From Longimicrobium sp. (GTDB lineage: Bacteria > Gemmatimonadota > Gemmatimonadetes > Longimicrobiales > Longimicrobiaceae): 64,000 nt of DNA. The notes under the pieces were generated by a model. It was not told where the DNA came from and made no database searches. It saw only the letters and a program-made list of their open reading frames with translations. The stretch is from positions 62,001 through 126,000 of the forward strand of contig DASVQP010000019.1 in assembly GCA_036389135.1 (NCBI GenBank), given 5' to 3'. The position numbers and the translations under genes were made by a program. This document shows positions 7,318 to 15,190 of this stretch, piece by piece; position 1 is the stretch's first letter; each line of letters begins with the position of its first letter.

Positions 7318-9183
7318 TCACGCCGCCGGCTTCCGCTCCTTTCGCTCCACCCGCTCCCTGCGCGGTCCCGTCCTCGCGGCCGAACCCACCCGCCGCCCCA
7401 GCTCCGCCACCACCTCCGCCGCGACCACGTCCTCGTCGTCCTCGGGCGGGGCGATCTGGTGGGCGACGTCGATGACCTCGTCGGCCATGCCGCGGCGGTG
7501 GGGATCGGCGATCCAGGTGGCCAAACCCTGCATGAACTTCCACACGCCGCCACCCGCGGGCCGCTGGTAGTTGGGGGAGGTGGGATCGGTGCCCATGCGG
7601 TGGAAGACCTGCGTCAGCCACTCCGGCCCGTGGCCGCCCACCTCCAGCTCGGGCAGCCAGTTCTCCAGCTCCCCCACCGGCACCACGAAGAGGCCGTACT
7701 CGGCCAGCCCGGCCAGCAGCGCGTCCGCCTGCTGGCGGGCACCGCGCGGGAGCGTGTAGATGCCGCCCGACTTGTAGTCCTCGTTGCGCATCTCCTGGTG
7801 GAGGCGCTTGCGGCGCTCCTCCCACGGCTCCCAGAAGACCGGGGGGACGAAGCCGGCGCGCATCAGCTCGCGGAAGTCCTCCTTCCCCTTGAAGATGTCC
7901 AGGTCCACAATCGCCACGGCGGGGATGCCCATCTCGCGCAGCGGGCGCACGATGCGGCGGATCGTCTGCTTGTTCTGGGCGTTGAGGAAGACGCAGCCGT
8001 CCGCCCCGCCGCGGCGCGCGCCCAGCAGCCGCTCGTTCATCTCGGCGTAGAAGACGCGGTCGGCGTCCGCCTCGCAGACGATGGCGCCCTCGTGGAAGAG
8101 CGCCCCGAGCACCCCCGTGGAGCGGAGTAGCGGGTCGCGCATCATCGTCTGCAGCTTGTCGGCGGAGAGCAGGCGCGCGCTGGCGACACCCGAGCGCCAC
8201 GTCAGGCGCACGATGTTCACGCGCTTGCCGCTCTGGATGCACCCCATTACGAAATCCGGCGAGTGCGTGGAGGCCAGCAGGTTCGCCCCGCGCTCGGCCG
8301 CGAGCTCCGTGAGGCGCTTTCCCAGCTTGCGGATGAGCGGCGGGTGGAGGAAGGCTTCCGGCTCGTCCACCAGCATCAGCCGGTAGTCGGCGCTCATCAC
8401 GGCCGCGGTCAGCCCGGTGAAGGCGCGTACTCCGTCGCTCATGGTGGCGATGTCGTGCGCGCGGCCGTGGAAGGCGCGGGCACGGTCGTCCAGCGCCTGC
8501 TCCTCCGCCAGGTCCAGCGGCGCGCGCTCGGACATGCGGATGCGGAAGCGCGGGCTCCCCGTGGGGTCGATGGTGAAGTACAGCCCCAGCGCATCCGCCG
8601 TGATCTGGCGGATGCGCTCGCGGGCCGCGTCATCCCTGAAGAGCGCGGCCAGGTGGTTGGCGGGATTGGCCTGCAGGTCGCCCGCGAGCCGCGGCTGCGT
8701 AAGGGCGAGGCGCGTCTGCCCGTCCAGCCGCAGGGTGAAGAGCGACAGGAACTCGCGGCTCACCATGCGGAGCTCCTCGCCGCTGAGGCCGCCGCCGTGC
8801 TCCACCGCCGCCCGAAGCGCCGCCAGGTTCACGAGCTGTGCGCGCGGAGTCTCCAGCAGGTCGGTGGCCCGCTTCCCGCCCTCCTCGTCGCGCGCCATCA
8901 GCCGCAGCACGCGCACCCATCCGTCGTCCACCGGCTCGCCCTCCACCTCGCGCGAGCGCACCATCCGCTCCACCGTCTCCGCGTCGGGAAGGTGGGGGGT
9001 GATGGAGCGCACGATGTGCAGGAGCGAGGGGTCGCCGCTCTCGATCAGCGCCTCCAGCTCGCGCAGCGCCAGGCTCTTCCCGGAGTTGTTGGGACCGACG
9101 AAAACCGTCATCGGCCCCGGCGAGAAGCTGAGCGGGGGCTCGCCGGGTGCGGCGCCGAAGCGAAGGGTGACGTTGCGCAGCAT
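7318..9183 (-). CDS. ABC-type ATPase with TOPRIM-like C-terminus (OLD-like)
   Basis: This 621-residue protein has Walker A GPNNSGKS at residues 30-37, signature-like TMSDGVRAF upstream of Walker B LMLVDEPEAFLHP (D273, E274), and H-loop ASTHSPDF (H307). The C-terminal half has an acidic residue in VCEADADRVFYAE (E371) and the D-x-D of IVDLDIFKG (D427, D429), as expected for a TOPRIM nuclease domain. This is the layout of OLD-family nucleases and related RecF-like ATPases, many of which act in phage defence. It stands alone, with no helicase partner as in Gabija, so its role is open. The ATG at 9183 gives MLRNVTLRF, the usual start of the ATPase fold. The coding sequence upstream of that ATG is low-quality and was excluded. 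Confidence 0.85.
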   Translation of the reverse strand: MLRNVTLRFGAAPGEPPLSFSPGPMTVFVGPNNSGKSLALRELEALIESGDPSLLHIVRSITPHLPDAETVERMVRSREVEGEPVDDGWVRVLRLMARDEEGGKRATDLLETPRAQLVNLAALRAAVEHGGGLSGEELRMVSREFLSLFTLRLDGQTRLALTQPRLAGDLQANPANHLAALFRDDAARERIRQITADALGLYFTIDPTGSPRFRIRMSERAPLDLAEEQALDDRARAFHGRAHDIATMSDGVRAFTGLTAAVMSADYRLMLVDEPEAFLHPPLIRKLGKRLTELAAERGANLLASTHSPDFVMGCIQSGKRVNIVRLTWRSGVASARLLSADKLQTMMRDPLLRSTGVLGALFHEGAIVCEADADRVFYAEMNERLLGARRGGADGCVFLNAQNKQTIRRIVRPLREMGIPAVAIVDLDIFKGKEDFRELMRAGFVPPVFWEPWEERRKRLHQEMRNEDYKSGGIYTLPRGARQQADALLAGLAEYGLFVVPVGELENWLPELEVGGHGPEWLTQVFHRMGTDPTSPNYQRPAGGGVWKFMQGLATWIADPHRRGMADEVIDVAHQIAPPEDDEDVVAAEVVAELGRRVGSAARTGPRRERVERKERKPAA

Positions 9184-9360
9184 CGCGGGTCGGGTACGGG
9201 CTTCGGTGCCGGCGGAAAAGCCGGGCGCCGAACGCCGGATGTCCCCGCTCCAAACGCGAGAAGCGAGCCAGCCACGTGCCACCCGCGCCCCTTGCAAACT
9301 CCGCCCGCAAGCCGCACCGTCAGGCGTCCGCCGACCCTCCTCCGCGCTCCATCGCGACCC

Positions 9361-9822
9361 ATGAAACGCACCGTCCCCGCGCTCCTCCTGGCCGTCCTGG
9401 CCGCCTGCCCCACCGCCTCCGTGCACCGCCCAGAGCTGGAGCTGCGCCTTGCCGCCTCCCCCGCCGCCCCGCGCGCCGGCGACACGCTGCGGCTAACCGC
9501 CACGCTCGCGAGCCCGTTCGACGAGCCGATCGAGGTGGAGGCGCGCTGCACCCCCGCCGTCGTCTTCAGCGTCGGCCCCACGGACCGCAGCCGCGTGGCG
9601 CACCGGACCTCCGAGTCGTGGCCGTGCGGGGTCGCCGGGGAGCGCTACCGCCTCGCGCCGGGCGACTCCGTGACCTTTCACGATCGCTGGGTGGCCGATT
9701 CGGACGGCGCCGTCACCGTCACCGCGTCCATCGGCGAGCACTACGTGGTGCGCGGGGAGCGGCGCGCGTTCAAGATCGGCCACTCGTTCGCCCCCGTGAC
9801 CGTGCGCGTGGCGCCGCGCTGA
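9361..9822 (+). CDS. lipoprotein, hypothetical
   Basis: The 153-residue product has a lipoprotein signal peptide with lipobox LAAC (Cys about 16). A beta-sandwich-like domain follows (LELRLAASPAAPRAGDTLRLTATLASPFDEPIEVEA), resembling the intracellular proteinase inhibitor BsuPI-like or CARDB pattern of secreted bacterial proteins. No specific function is recognised. It is divergent from the ATPase gene, with 177 bases between their starts that must hold both promoters. ATG at 9361 directly precedes the basic signal-peptide residues. Confidence 0.65.
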   Translation: MKRTVPALLLAVLAACPTASVHRPELELRLAASPAAPRAGDTLRLTATLASPFDEPIEVEARCTPAVVFSVGPTDRSRVAHRTSESWPCGVAGERYRLAPGDSVTFHDRWVADSDGAVTVTASIGEHYVVRGERRAFKIGHSFAPVTVRVAPR

Positions 9823-10126
9823 AACAGCGGGTCTCACGCGGAGCCGCGGAGGGCGCGGAGAACTGCAACTACATGGCTCACACGGAGGCACAGAGCCACA
9901 GAGGAAGAACAGCAGGAGGGCTTCTCTGTGGCTTGCAGTTCCCTCTGTGTTCTCTGTGTGAGGCTTTCAGTTGTTTCTCTCTGCGTCTCCGCGTCTCCGC
10001 GTGAGGCATTCTGTTTGAACCTTGTACGCCGCGCCGCCCTCAGCGGTACGGGGGATGCAAACGCACCGCGCACCCGGCCCCCGGCCCACCCGGAGGGCCG
10101 GGCTCACTTTCGTCCGGCATCGTCGC
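9823..10126. repeat. dispersed inverted repeat, family B copy 1
   Basis: There is no gene here. The stretch from about 9836 to 10014 is a long imperfect inverted repeat made of CACGCGGAG..., CACACGGAGGCACAGAG and, on the other side, CTCTGTGTTCTCTGTGTG and CTCTGCGTCTCCGCG. Related arms occur at 20755-20776, 48767-48880 and 62815-62920. The region could fold into a very long hairpin in RNA. Confidence 0.75.
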
Positions 10127-11620
10127 GTGAAGGAACGCTCCACCCACCGCTCCCTCGTCTTCACCGGGCTCCTCCTGGCGATGTTCATGTCGGCCATCGA
10201 GGGGACCATCGTGGCCACGGCCATGCCCAGCATCGCGTCGGAGCTGGGCGGGTTCGCGCTCTACAGCTGGGTCTTCTCGTCGTACCTGCTGATGCAGGCC
10301 ATCGCCATCCCCATCTTCGGCAAGCTCTCCGACCTGGTGGGAAGGAAGCCCGTGTTCATCGGGGGCGTGGTGGTGCTGCTGCTGGGGTCGGTGCTGTGCG
10401 GCTTCGCGCACTCCATGACGGCGCTGATCGCGTACCGCTTCCTCCAGGGGCTGGGCGCGGGGGCGGTGCAGCCCATCACCACGACGCTGGCCGGCGACCT
10501 GTACACGCTGGAGGAGCGCGGCCGCATCCAGGGCTACATCTCCAGCGTGTGGGGGATCTCGTCGATCGTGGGGCCGCTGGCGGGCGGGCTGCTGGTGCAC
10601 AGCATCGGGTGGCCGTGGATCTTCTGGGTCAACGTGCCGCTGGGGATCGCCTCCATCGCGCTCGTCGCGGTCTACCTGCACGAGGGGCTGGAGCCGAAGG
10701 AGCGCAGCATCGACTACCCTGGCGCGCTCCTCCTGCTGGTAGGCGTCGGGTCGCTGATGCTGGCGCTGACCCAGGCCAGCACGTGGGGGATCGGGATCGT
10801 GGCGGCGCTGCTGGCGCTCTTCGTCCTCTCCTTCTACCTCTTCATCAAGCAGGAACGCCGCGCGCCCGACCCGCTGATGCAGATGGACCTGTGGGCGAGC
10901 GGCCTCATTCGCTACGGCAACATCGCCACGCTGGGCGCCGGGATCCTGCTGATCGGCATCGTCACCTTTTTGCCCACCTTTGTGCAGGGCGTGCTGGGCG
11001 GGACCGCGCTGATGGCCGGCTTCGCGCTCTCGGCAATGACGCTGGGGTGGCCGCTCGCCGCCTTCGTCGCGGGGCGGCGCATCGTGACCACGGGCGTGCG
11101 TCGGATCGTGCGCGCGGGCGGCGTGGCGGTGCTCGCGGGAACGCTGACCATCGCGCTCCTGGCGGACTTCGGCGCGGTGCCGGCGGGGATCGGGTCGTTC
11201 GTGCTGGGGGTGGGATTGGGCCTCCTCACCAGCACGTCGCTGGTCGCCATCCAGAGCAGCGTCCCCTGGAACCAGCGCGGCGTCGCCACCGCATCCAACA
11301 TGCTGATGCGCATTCTGGGCAACGCCCTGGGCGCGGCCCTCTTCGGCGGCCTCCTCAACCTGATGATGGCGCGCTACATCCGCCGCGAGGGCCTCGAAGG
11401 ACGCGTCTCGCTGGACAGCATCCAATCGCTGATGGGCGAGTCCGCGCCGTCCACTGCCCTGAGTCCGGAGGTGCTCGACCTGCTCCGCGCGGGCCTGTCG
11501 CAGAGCCTGCACATCGTCTTCTGGAGCATCGCGCTCCTGGGCGTCCTCACCCTGATCGCCGCCTGGCGCATCCCCGAAATGGAGCGGGAGGAGGTGGGCG
11601 AAGGACAGGCGTATCGCTGA
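10127..11620 (+). CDS. MFS transporter, DHA2 drug-exporter type (14 TM)
   Basis: The 497-residue protein shows the N-terminal motif of the drug:H+ antiporter-2 family (LLLAMFMSAIEGTIVATAMPSIASEL), the MFS loop motif GKLSDLVGRKPVF and motif C-like GPLAGGLLVHSIGWPWIFWVN. About 14 hydrophobic helices fit DHA2 exporters (EmrB/QacA kind). It probably exports small organic compounds using the proton gradient; the substrate cannot be told. GTG at 10127 is chosen because it lies just before the first membrane helix; ATG at 10055 would add 24 Arg/Pro-rich residues. No TetR or MarR regulator adjoins it. Confidence 0.88.
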   Translation: MKERSTHRSLVFTGLLLAMFMSAIEGTIVATAMPSIASELGGFALYSWVFSSYLLMQAIAIPIFGKLSDLVGRKPVFIGGVVVLLLGSVLCGFAHSMTALIAYRFLQGLGAGAVQPITTTLAGDLYTLEERGRIQGYISSVWGISSIVGPLAGGLLVHSIGWPWIFWVNVPLGIASIALVAVYLHEGLEPKERSIDYPGALLLLVGVGSLMLALTQASTWGIGIVAALLALFVLSFYLFIKQERRAPDPLMQMDLWASGLIRYGNIATLGAGILLIGIVTFLPTFVQGVLGGTALMAGFALSAMTLGWPLAAFVAGRRIVTTGVRRIVRAGGVAVLAGTLTIALLADFGAVPAGIGSFVLGVGLGLLTSTSLVAIQSSVPWNQRGVATASNMLMRILGNALGAALFGGLLNLMMARYIRREGLEGRVSLDSIQSLMGESAPSTALSPEVLDLLRAGLSQSLHIVFWSIALLGVLTLIAAWRIPEMEREEVGEGQAYR

Positions 11621-11646
11621 TTGTGGCGCGGAACCGGGCCTCGCCA

Positions 11647-11676
11647 TTGGCGAAGACTGTATACTTCCGGTAGACT
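11647..11676 (+). promoter_or_regulatory. putative promoter of DUF433/DUF5615 pair
   Basis: TTGGCG at 11647-11652 and TAGACT at 11671-11676 are 18 bases apart, 48 bases before the first ATG. A TATACT at 11660-11665 is an alternative -10. Confidence 0.35.
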
Positions 11677-11723
11677 GAAGAAGCCGCGCCGAGATACAGT
11701 CGTACGCACTCACGGGAGCACCG

Positions 11724-11957
11724 ATGAGCAAGCACCTTGATCGCATCCAGATCGATCCCACGATCTGCCACGGGAAGCCGACCGTGCGGGGTCTCCGTTA
11801 CCCGGTCGAAATGATCCTGGATCTTCTTAGTGCGGGGATGACGCACGAGGAGATCCTCACGGATTATGAGGATCTGGAGCGCGAGGACATTCTGGCTGTT
11901 CTCGAGTATGCCGCGCAGCTCAGCCGCGTGAAGCGGATCGACCCGCTCGCCGCGTGA
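11724..11957 (+). CDS. DUF433 antitoxin
   Basis: The 77-residue product is a complete DUF433 protein (IQIDPTICHGKPTVRGLRYPVEMILDLLSAGMTHEEIL). It is a compact winged-helix-like domain paired with DUF5615 PIN-like toxins; by genomic association it is taken as the antitoxin. GGGAG lies 9 bases before ATG 11724. Its stop overlaps the GTG of the toxin gene by four bases (GTGA), the usual coupling of this module. A second, diverged copy of the module lies at 24713-25262. Confidence 0.88.
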   Translation: MSKHLDRIQIDPTICHGKPTVRGLRYPVEMILDLLSAGMTHEEILTDYEDLEREDILAVLEYAAQLSRVKRIDPLAA

Positions 11958-12307
11958 AGTTTTTGGTCGACGCGCAGCTTCCACTGCGGTTCGCGGCATG
12001 GCTGCGGGACCATGGGCACGACGCGCTGCACACGTTGGACCTTCCTGAAGGGAACCGCACCGCGGACTCTTCGATCACGGCGCATGCTGATCGCGAGCAC
12101 CGTGTTGTGGTGACAAAGGATGCCGACTTCGTCGATTCCCATATCCTGCGACATCAACCCGAAAAACTGCTGTTGATCGCGACCGGCAACATCGCCAATG
12201 CAGATCTCGAAGTGCTCCTGACAGGAAACCTCACCACCGTGACAGAAGCGCTCGAGTCGTCGAGCTTTGTCGAATTGAACCGTCATGGCGTGATTACCCA
12301 CGGCTGA
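11954..12307 (+). CDS. DUF5615 PIN-like toxin
   Basis: The 117-residue protein starts MKFLVDAQLPLRFAAWLRDHGHDALHTLDLP (Asp6 is the first PIN-type acidic residue) and continues with VVVTKDADFVDSHIL (TKDxDF motif). It ends with a helical segment. DUF5615 proteins are PIN-fold, Mg-dependent ribonuclease-like toxins encoded after DUF433 antitoxins. The start is GTG at 11954 within the antitoxin stop. All conserved acidic motifs are present, so the module appears intact, unlike the copy at 24713-25053. Confidence 0.85.
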   Translation: MKFLVDAQLPLRFAAWLRDHGHDALHTLDLPEGNRTADSSITAHADREHRVVVTKDADFVDSHILRHQPEKLLLIATGNIANADLEVLLTGNLTTVTEALESSSFVELNRHGVITHG

Positions 12308-12320
12308 TCCTTCGTACGAC

Positions 12321-12362
12321 CGCAATCAGCAGCCGGGCATCGCGCGCCGGCTGCTGATTGCG
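12321..12362 (+). terminator. terminator-like hairpin after the toxin gene
   Basis: A perfect 16-bp stem pairs 12321-12336 with 12347-12362, with a 10-base loop, 13 bases after the toxin stop. Only a short T run follows, so efficiency is uncertain. Confidence 0.6.
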
Positions 12363-12436
12363 TTCGTGGCTGCGCGCCTTCATGGCTACCGGCGTGAATG
12401 ATGGCGTCCATCACCCGTCACCAGAACGAGGAGTTC

Positions 12437-12865
12437 ATGCGAGTGTCGGCCCAGGTTAGGCCGCTAACATTTGTGCGGATGGCGCTCTTCGCCGTGGCCA
12501 TCCTTTCGGTTCACTCCGGGCTCGCCGCGCAGCAGGCGCCGGGGGACCAAACGCCGCCGTTGCCCGCGCCGTGGCTCGGGGCTGAACGTTTTGCTGCGCA
12601 CATGCAGCAGCCTCACCTCGTGCCGGCGAGCCGTGGGGGCAGCTCCTCACGCCACCTCGAGGTAGCGGATCGTGTGGAGAGGGCGCGGATGGCGTCGGCT
12701 GCGCGCGGCTTGAAGATCGGAGCAACCATCGGATGCGCCGTGGGCGGGATTCTCGCGTACAGGAATTCCACCCTTGAAGGCACTCAGCGCGTGGCGTGGG
12801 CTGCAGGGGGGTGTGTGGCACTTGCGCTTCCGGGCGCACTGCTCGGTGCGATCTGGGTCGACTGA
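12437..12865 (+). CDS. small exported or membrane protein, hypothetical
   Basis: The 142-residue product begins with a signal-like segment (LTFVRMALFAVAILSVHSGLAAQQ, likely cleaved after AAQ). It ends in two short hydrophobic Gly/Ala-rich helices (LKIGATIGCAVGGILAYR and VAWAAGGCVALALPGALLGAIW). The hairpin of small-residue helices resembles glycine-zipper proteins. Function is unknown. GAGGAG sits just before the ATG at 12437, favouring this start over the upstream ATG at 12398. Confidence 0.6.
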   Translation: MRVSAQVRPLTFVRMALFAVAILSVHSGLAAQQAPGDQTPPLPAPWLGAERFAAHMQQPHLVPASRGGSSSRHLEVADRVERARMASAARGLKIGATIGCAVGGILAYRNSTLEGTQRVAWAAGGCVALALPGALLGAIWVD

Positions 12866-12979
12866 CATTCTGCGTTTCCACTACTCACGGGGTGCGGAGA
12901 CTGCCTGCGCCATCGTCAGATCCGCCGGTGCATCGACCGTGCGAGTACCGGGCAGCATCGGCAGTCGAGCATGGACGTA

Positions 12980-13020
12980 CCAAGGCGGGCCGAATCGGTG
13001 TTTCGATCCGGCCCGCTTGG
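12980..13020 (-). terminator. terminator-like hairpin
   Basis: An imperfect inverted repeat (CCAAGGCGGGCCGAATCG against CGATCCGGCCCGCTTGG) lies 22 bases past the stop of the minus-strand gene at 13042-13221. It is nested inside a second pair of arms, GCATCGGCAG near 12955 and CTGCCGATGC near 13032. Confidence 0.55.
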
Positions 13021-13041
13021 CTGCCACACGCCTGCCGATGC

Positions 13042-13221
13042 TCACGCGCTCAACCGCCGCACCACCTCTCTCGCCCCGCGTCGGTATACCGTCAGGCACA
13101 CCAGCTCACCCGCCGGATCGAGCACCTCCCACCAGCGGCTCTTCGTCTGTTTGACGATTCGGTAGCCGCCCTGCTCCGTATTCGCGCCGGCGGGAGCGGC
13201 GCCCTTCTGCACCTCGGACAT
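13042..13221 (-). CDS. conserved short hypothetical protein
   Basis: This 59-residue frame is too short for usual cut-offs but looks coding. Its ATG is at 13221; it reads ANTEQGGYRIVKQTKSRWWEV, then DPAGELVCLTVYRRGAREVVRRLSA and a stop. The product is compact, basic and beta-rich with a Trp pair, and the hairpin after its stop supports a real transcript. I recall similar short proteins in other bacteria but no function. It sits at the left edge of the low-G+C island, transcribed away from it. Confidence 0.65.
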   Translation of the reverse strand: MSEVQKGAAPAGANTEQGGYRIVKQTKSRWWEVLDPAGELVCLTVYRRGAREVVRRLSA

Positions 13222-13342
13222 CGTGCACCTCCGTCTCTCTTGACCCTCGGCGCCCGGCAGGGGTAGTTTGGGAGAGCGGGCGCCCTGTGGGCGTTTGGGA
13301 CTATGGGCTGGCTGAGTCTTCTTGGCGGGAGAACAGCCAGCC

Positions 13343-13373
13343 TTGGTTTATACCCTGCTGTCTATACTATAAT
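13343..13373 (+). promoter_or_regulatory. putative promoter of the island
   Basis: TATAAT at 13368-13373 follows a TTGGTT at 13343-13348 by 19 bases, 39 bases before the GTG of the HTH gene. The A+T-rich stretch 13340-13410 is the first drop in G+C at the left end of the island. Confidence 0.5.
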
Positions 13374-13412
13374 CGACAGTTGGGAGTATGTCAATCTTTA
13401 GATATACAACTC

Positions 13413-13658
13413 GTGGACTTCAAAACGGCGACAGACCGCGTGAGCGGCTGCATCAGCCACGCAGAGATTGCGGACGCAGCCGGCGTGTCTATTCAGTCGA
13501 TCCGACAGGCGCGCCTCGACCCAAGTACGACAAGTTACCGATCCCCGCCCGCCGGTTGGGAACAGATCCTCTTGTCGCTGACACGGCAGCGTGCTGCAGA
13601 ATTGCGCGCCTTTGCTGAGGAGCTTGAAAGCGGGCTCCTAGAAGGCGAATCTAGGTAA
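13413..13658 (+). CDS. small HTH protein, possible controller of the island
   Basis: The 81-residue protein contains a clear helix-turn-helix (SHAEIADAAGVSIQSIRQARL, about residues 16-37), then SYRSPPAGWEQILLSLTRQRAAELRAFAEEL. This pattern (HTH, RSPPxGWE, then a helix) recurs in short putative DNA-binding proteins. It starts at GTG 13413 and ends 83 bases before hsdM. It is in the right place to be a C-protein-like regulator of the modification genes, but that role is only inferred. Base composition is already lower in G+C than the flanks. Confidence 0.65.
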   Translation: MDFKTATDRVSGCISHAEIADAAGVSIQSIRQARLDPSTTSYRSPPAGWEQILLSLTRQRAAELRAFAEELESGLLEGESR

Positions 13659-13741
13659 TTTAGGCACAAACACGCGTCCCCACGGTTGCCTGTTCGCACA
13701 CAGCGCTGCAACGTGCGGTCGATCACGCTCGGACGAGGCAG

Positions 13742-15190
13742 ATGGGAAACGATCTAGACATCGTTCAGCAGTTATGGAGCCTTTGCAACGTCCTCCGCGA
13801 CGACGGAATCACGTACCACCAGTACGTGAACGAGTTAACTTATTTGCTGTTTCTTAAGATGGCCGAAGAGACTGGGGCAGAGATCGATTTGCCACAGGGA
13901 TACAGATGGAGAGACCTCACAAAGCTTTCTGGTGAGGACCAGTTCGACTTTTACCGAAACCAGCTCGCGATCCTCGGTACGCGTGGCAGTCCGCGCGTCC
14001 GTGCGATTTTCGCGAACCCGACGTCCCTTCTTCGCCACCCACATAATTTGAATACCCTTGTGCGAAGAATTGACGAGCTCGACTGGTATCAAGCCCGGGA
14101 GGAGGGTTTAGGCGACGTTTATGAAGGCTTACTACAGAAGAACGCTAATGAGAAGAAGAGTGGTGCAGGCCAATATTTCACCGCTCGTCCCCTAATCGAC
14201 AGTATGGTTTCGGTGATGAAGCCGACGGTGGATGATACGATACAGGACCCGGCTGCTGGGACAGGTGGGTTCTTAGTTGCTGCTGACCGGTACATTCGTC
14301 AGCACAGTGACTCCGCAGCATGGTCGGGTAAACAACGGCGCAAGTATGGGTCTGGCACATTTGTTGGCATGGAGCACGTTCAGGACACATATAGGCTCGC
14401 CCTTATGAACCTGATGCTTCATGGAATTGAGTCAGAATCTCCAACAGGGGGAGTTCACTTCGGTGACACACTCGGCCCGCAAGGCCAAGCTCTTCCGAAA
14501 GTGACTCTGATGCTTACCAATCCGCCCTTTGGGAACAAGAGTGGTGGTGGGTTGCCATCACGAACGGATCTTCCGTTTCCAACAAGCAACAAACAGCTTT
14601 CGTTTTTGCAGCACATTTACCTCAAGTTAGTGCCTGGCGGACGTGCAGCGGTTGTCTTACCCGATAATGTCCTCTTTGAAGGGACTATTGGGCGCCAGGT
14701 CCGAGAGGATCTGATGGAAAAATGCAACCTCCATACCATACTGCGCCTTCCGAGTGGGATATTCTACGCCCACGGCGTCAAGACTAACGTGCTGTTCTTT
14801 ACGCGCGGTGAGCAGGATCGCGCAAATACACGCGAAGTTTGGATTTACGATCTCAGAACAAACATGCCTCAGTTTGGAAGGCGCACACCGCTAGACCGAC
14901 AGCATTTCACGGAATTCGAATCTGCATTCGGAGCTGACCCGTGCGGCGGCTGTGCAAGCCTTGCGGCGCGAGTCGGCGTTGAAGAAAACGTGCGCTTCCG
15001 CCGATTCTCGAGGGACTGGATTGCGAACCACGGTAACAATCTGGACATCACATGGCTCCATCAGCGCCATGACAGCCCAGAAGCAGTTCTGGATCCTGCT
15101 GTACTCGCGCAGGAAGCCGCCGATGAATTGGACGGCGCACTCGAAGAGCTCCGAAGCATAATTTTTGATCTTGGTGAGGATTGCGAATGA
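13742..15190 (+). CDS. hsdM: type I restriction-modification DNA methyltransferase subunit M
   Basis: The 482-residue protein has an N-terminal helical HsdM domain (VQQLWSLCNVLRDDGITYHQYVNELTYLLFLKMAEE), then an adenine methyltransferase core. That core carries SAM-binding motif I DPAAGTGGF at residues 169-177 and catalytic NPPF at 260-263. It should transfer methyl groups from S-adenosylmethionine to adenine within the site chosen by HsdS. Length is normal. ATG at 13742 gives the canonical start. Its stop overlaps the hsdS ATG (ATGA), the first of three such overlaps in this four-gene operon. Codon use and G+C are clearly lower than in genes outside 13.3-19.2 kb, suggesting horizontal acquisition. 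No hsdR is present anywhere in the window. Confidence 0.95.
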   Translation: MGNDLDIVQQLWSLCNVLRDDGITYHQYVNELTYLLFLKMAEETGAEIDLPQGYRWRDLTKLSGEDQFDFYRNQLAILGTRGSPRVRAIFANPTSLLRHPHNLNTLVRRIDELDWYQAREEGLGDVYEGLLQKNANEKKSGAGQYFTARPLIDSMVSVMKPTVDDTIQDPAAGTGGFLVAADRYIRQHSDSAAWSGKQRRKYGSGTFVGMEHVQDTYRLALMNLMLHGIESESPTGGVHFGDTLGPQGQALPKVTLMLTNPPFGNKSGGGLPSRTDLPFPTSNKQLSFLQHIYLKLVPGGRAAVVLPDNVLFEGTIGRQVREDLMEKCNLHTILRLPSGIFYAHGVKTNVLFFTRGEQDRANTREVWIYDLRTNMPQFGRRTPLDRQHFTEFESAFGADPCGGCASLAARVGVEENVRFRRFSRDWIANHGNNLDITWLHQRHDSPEAVLDPAVLAQEAADELDGALEELRSIIFDLGEDCE

